A stretch of 8,040 nt of DNA from CAYMFD01 sp964389475. GTDB lineage: Bacteria; Bacteroidota; Bacteroidia; Chitinophagales; Saprospiraceae. The DNA lies in contig CAYMFD010000137.1 in the NCBI GenBank assembly GCA_964389475.1, positions 1 through 8,040 on the forward strand. Direction: 5' to 3'. The position numbers were made by a program, and so were the translations under genes. The notes beneath the pieces are model-generated. The model searched no databases, was not told where the DNA came from, and saw only the letters and a program-made list of their open reading frames with translations. Shown here piece after piece: positions 6,991-8,040 of this stretch (positions are counted from its first letter, which is position 1; each line of letters begins with the position of its first letter).

Positions 6991-7775
6991 TGATGTTTAG
7001 TAAAACGAATATGGAGGGGTCTTGCAGGTGTATGCTGCTTACAGTCTTAATTATGCTAGGCACATATGCAATGCATGCGCAGATCATACAGATAGACAGG
7101 GGCATATCTAGTACTGTCAGTCGAGTGGTCGATGGCGATCCATCATTTGTGAGAGATAGCAGGCGCCAGGGCAGTACTTATGGTGTGACGCTAGGTTATC
7201 GACCTTTTCGAAATGGTCGACATGTCACTTACCTTTCTTTCATGTCTATGTCAGTGCAGATACAGGTCCACTTAGAAGATGAGTTACATCCCTATCCGCA
7301 TGGAGAGCGGTATATCATAAGTGGTGCACCACGGGCCGACACTCGTTTATTTGGTATAGGTTATGCATATACTCTGGGAGGTGGCGATCGTCGATGGATT
7401 GTCGAGCCGTCCGTCCATATTCACCTGCAGAATACTACTCGGAAAAGAAATGGAGGATTTAGTACTGGGCAATACAATCCTGATCGTAGGATTTATGAGC
7501 AATTATTCGACGACATTAGTACAGGTCGCCAATTTATGCCTGCTATTGGTTGTAGTGCTGGATTACGTATAATAGCTGGCTTAAGCGTGCAGGTATCAAT
7601 GCACTATAGATATGCCTATCGGGCTGTTGCCACCGGTGATTTGAGGTATGTTATCGAACCGACGCCATTTGTAGGTACTTTTGATAGAGAGGCCACCTAC
7701 GAGAATACTACATCGGGTCTATATGGTAGCTTATCCCTTCGTTATGACTTACAGTATGCTAGCCTTTTACCTTGA
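6990..7775 (+). CDS. Predicted outer-membrane beta-barrel protein, second of two tandem paralogues
   Basis: A 261-residue paralogue of the preceding protein. I chose ATG 6990, which overlaps the previous TGA as TGATG and mirrors the TAATG junction before it; the in-frame GTG at 6972 lies inside the upstream gene and would add a charged extension. ATG 6993 is also possible. A long signal peptide ends at about AMHA-Q31. Shared blocks with the first copy, in the same order: SRVVDGDP (copy 1 SRVIKGDP), YGVTLGYRP (FGFTLGVRP), LFGIGYAYTL (LYGIGYGHSL), FMPAIGCSAGLRIIAGLSVQV (VMPAVGFNAGLRLLGGLSLQV), RYAYRAVATGD (RYAYRTVASGE) and SLRYDLQY (SARYDWQW). Segments between the blocks have diverged and would be loops or periplasmic turns. 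It is the last gene before the terminator at 7819-7859. Function is unknown; both copies could form one complex or have specialised after duplication. Confidence 0.7.
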   Translation: MMFSKTNMEGSCRCMLLTVLIMLGTYAMHAQIIQIDRGISSTVSRVVDGDPSFVRDSRRQGSTYGVTLGYRPFRNGRHVTYLSFMSMSVQIQVHLEDELHPYPHGERYIISGAPRADTRLFGIGYAYTLGGGDRRWIVEPSVHIHLQNTTRKRNGGFSTGQYNPDRRIYEQLFDDISTGRQFMPAIGCSAGLRIIAGLSVQVSMHYRYAYRAVATGDLRYVIEPTPFVGTFDREATYENTTSGLYGSLSLRYDLQYASLLP

Positions 7776-7818
7776 TGTAGCCTTGTGGTAGTATTGCGAG
7801 AATCCAGATAGTTAAGCC

Positions 7819-7859
7819 AATGCGGCAGTATGTCCAAAAGCACATGCCGCCGCATTTTT
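7819..7859 (+). terminator. Intrinsic terminator after the beta-barrel operon
   Basis: The arm 7819-7833 (core TGCGGCAGTATGT) pairs with 7842-7856 (core ACATGCCGCCGCA) to give a stem of about 15 bp with one A-C mismatch and one G-U pair. The loop at 7834-7841 is 8 bases and TTTTT follows at 7855-7859. It lies 43 bases after the second barrel stop and separates that operon from the gene starting at 7917. Confidence 0.85.
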
Positions 7860-7886
7860 ATAACTCCTCTTCAGGTATGTGGTCCT

Positions 7887-7894
7887 TACCTTTA
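7887..7894 (+). promoter_or_regulatory. Candidate -7 promoter element for the gene at 7917
   Basis: TACCTTTA, identical to the -7 box of the lipoprotein promoter candidate, lies 28 bases after the terminator and 22 bases before the next ATG. No TTTG -33 element is obvious, so this is a weak call from position and similarity. Confidence 0.3.
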
Positions 7895-7916
7895 CGAGCA
7901 AGTCCAATTATCGCTC

Positions 7917-8040
7917 ATGGATAGTAAGTCATCTCGGCCTAAAATATCGATTCCTTTCACGGAGTGGCATAAGGTATTAGCTGGCTGTACAGTGCTGGCA
8001 TGTGTCTTTATGGTCGTCTATCTACTGTATTGTTACGAAG
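7917..8040 (+). CDS. Membrane protein, N-terminal fragment (possible DUF1648 family), runs off the window
   Basis: ATG at 7917 opens a frame of 41 codons that continues past the window end. It encodes a short polar start (MDSKSSRPKISIPFTEWHKV) and then one hydrophobic segment (about residues 21-38, LAGCTVLACVFMVVYLLY). The pattern of a basic, proline-containing IP motif, a tryptophan/histidine position and one membrane segment resembles the N terminus of DUF1648-domain membrane proteins of Bacteroidota. The diagnostic part of that domain (a proline- and histidine-containing motif after the first membrane segment) would lie just beyond the window, so the family is a guess. The frame stays open upstream into the terminator but has no earlier in-frame ATG there, which supports this start. 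Confidence 0.55.
   Translation, partial: MDSKSSRPKISIPFTEWHKVLAGCTVLACVFMVVYLLYCYE

Overview
The window looks like a scaffolded contig from a member of the Bacteroidota, possibly Saprospiria- or Chitinophagia-like; no marker gene settles the lineage. The evidence is: no Shine-Dalgarno sequences before the starts; -7 elements of the Bacteroidota type (TAnnTTTG); a lipoprotein whose lipobox cysteine is followed by an acidic stretch, as in Bacteroidota surface lipoproteins; signal peptides ending in ...Q; and a helicase carrying the AYTNRAVDEIC motif. All supported genes are on the + strand. A run of exactly 100 N (3389-3488) marks an assembly gap.

Layout. 1-434 is non-coding, with short inverted repeats and a degenerate ~8-bp tandem repeat (about 269-358), then a candidate -7 box. 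435-1913 encodes a Wzx-like polysaccharide/lipid-linked oligosaccharide flippase. It is followed after 21 nt by a large PD-(D/E)XK nuclease/SF1B helicase fusion (1935-4642) interrupted by the N gap. The two sides of the gap lie in different frames, so 100 cannot be the true gap length if the gene is intact. The helicase Walker A region and the linker from the nuclease are missing.

4643-4885 is a strongly AT-rich intergenic region with a candidate promoter (4740-4770) and three perfect 7-bp tandem repeats (4824-4844). It leads into a compact three-gene unit: an unrecognised, probably surface-exposed lipoprotein (4886-6256) and two tandem paralogous predicted outer-membrane beta-barrel proteins (6256-6990 and 6990-7775). 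Each junction overlaps by one nucleotide (TAATG, then TGATG). The unit ends in a strong intrinsic terminator (7819-7859). A further gene begins at 7917 and runs off the end; its N terminus resembles DUF1648-type membrane proteins.

How the genes work together. The flippase and helicase-nuclease are close enough to be co-transcribed but have no obvious functional link. The lipoprotein and twin barrels form a well-delimited transcription unit and are the best candidate here for an undescribed cell-envelope system. Its function cannot be read from the sequence.
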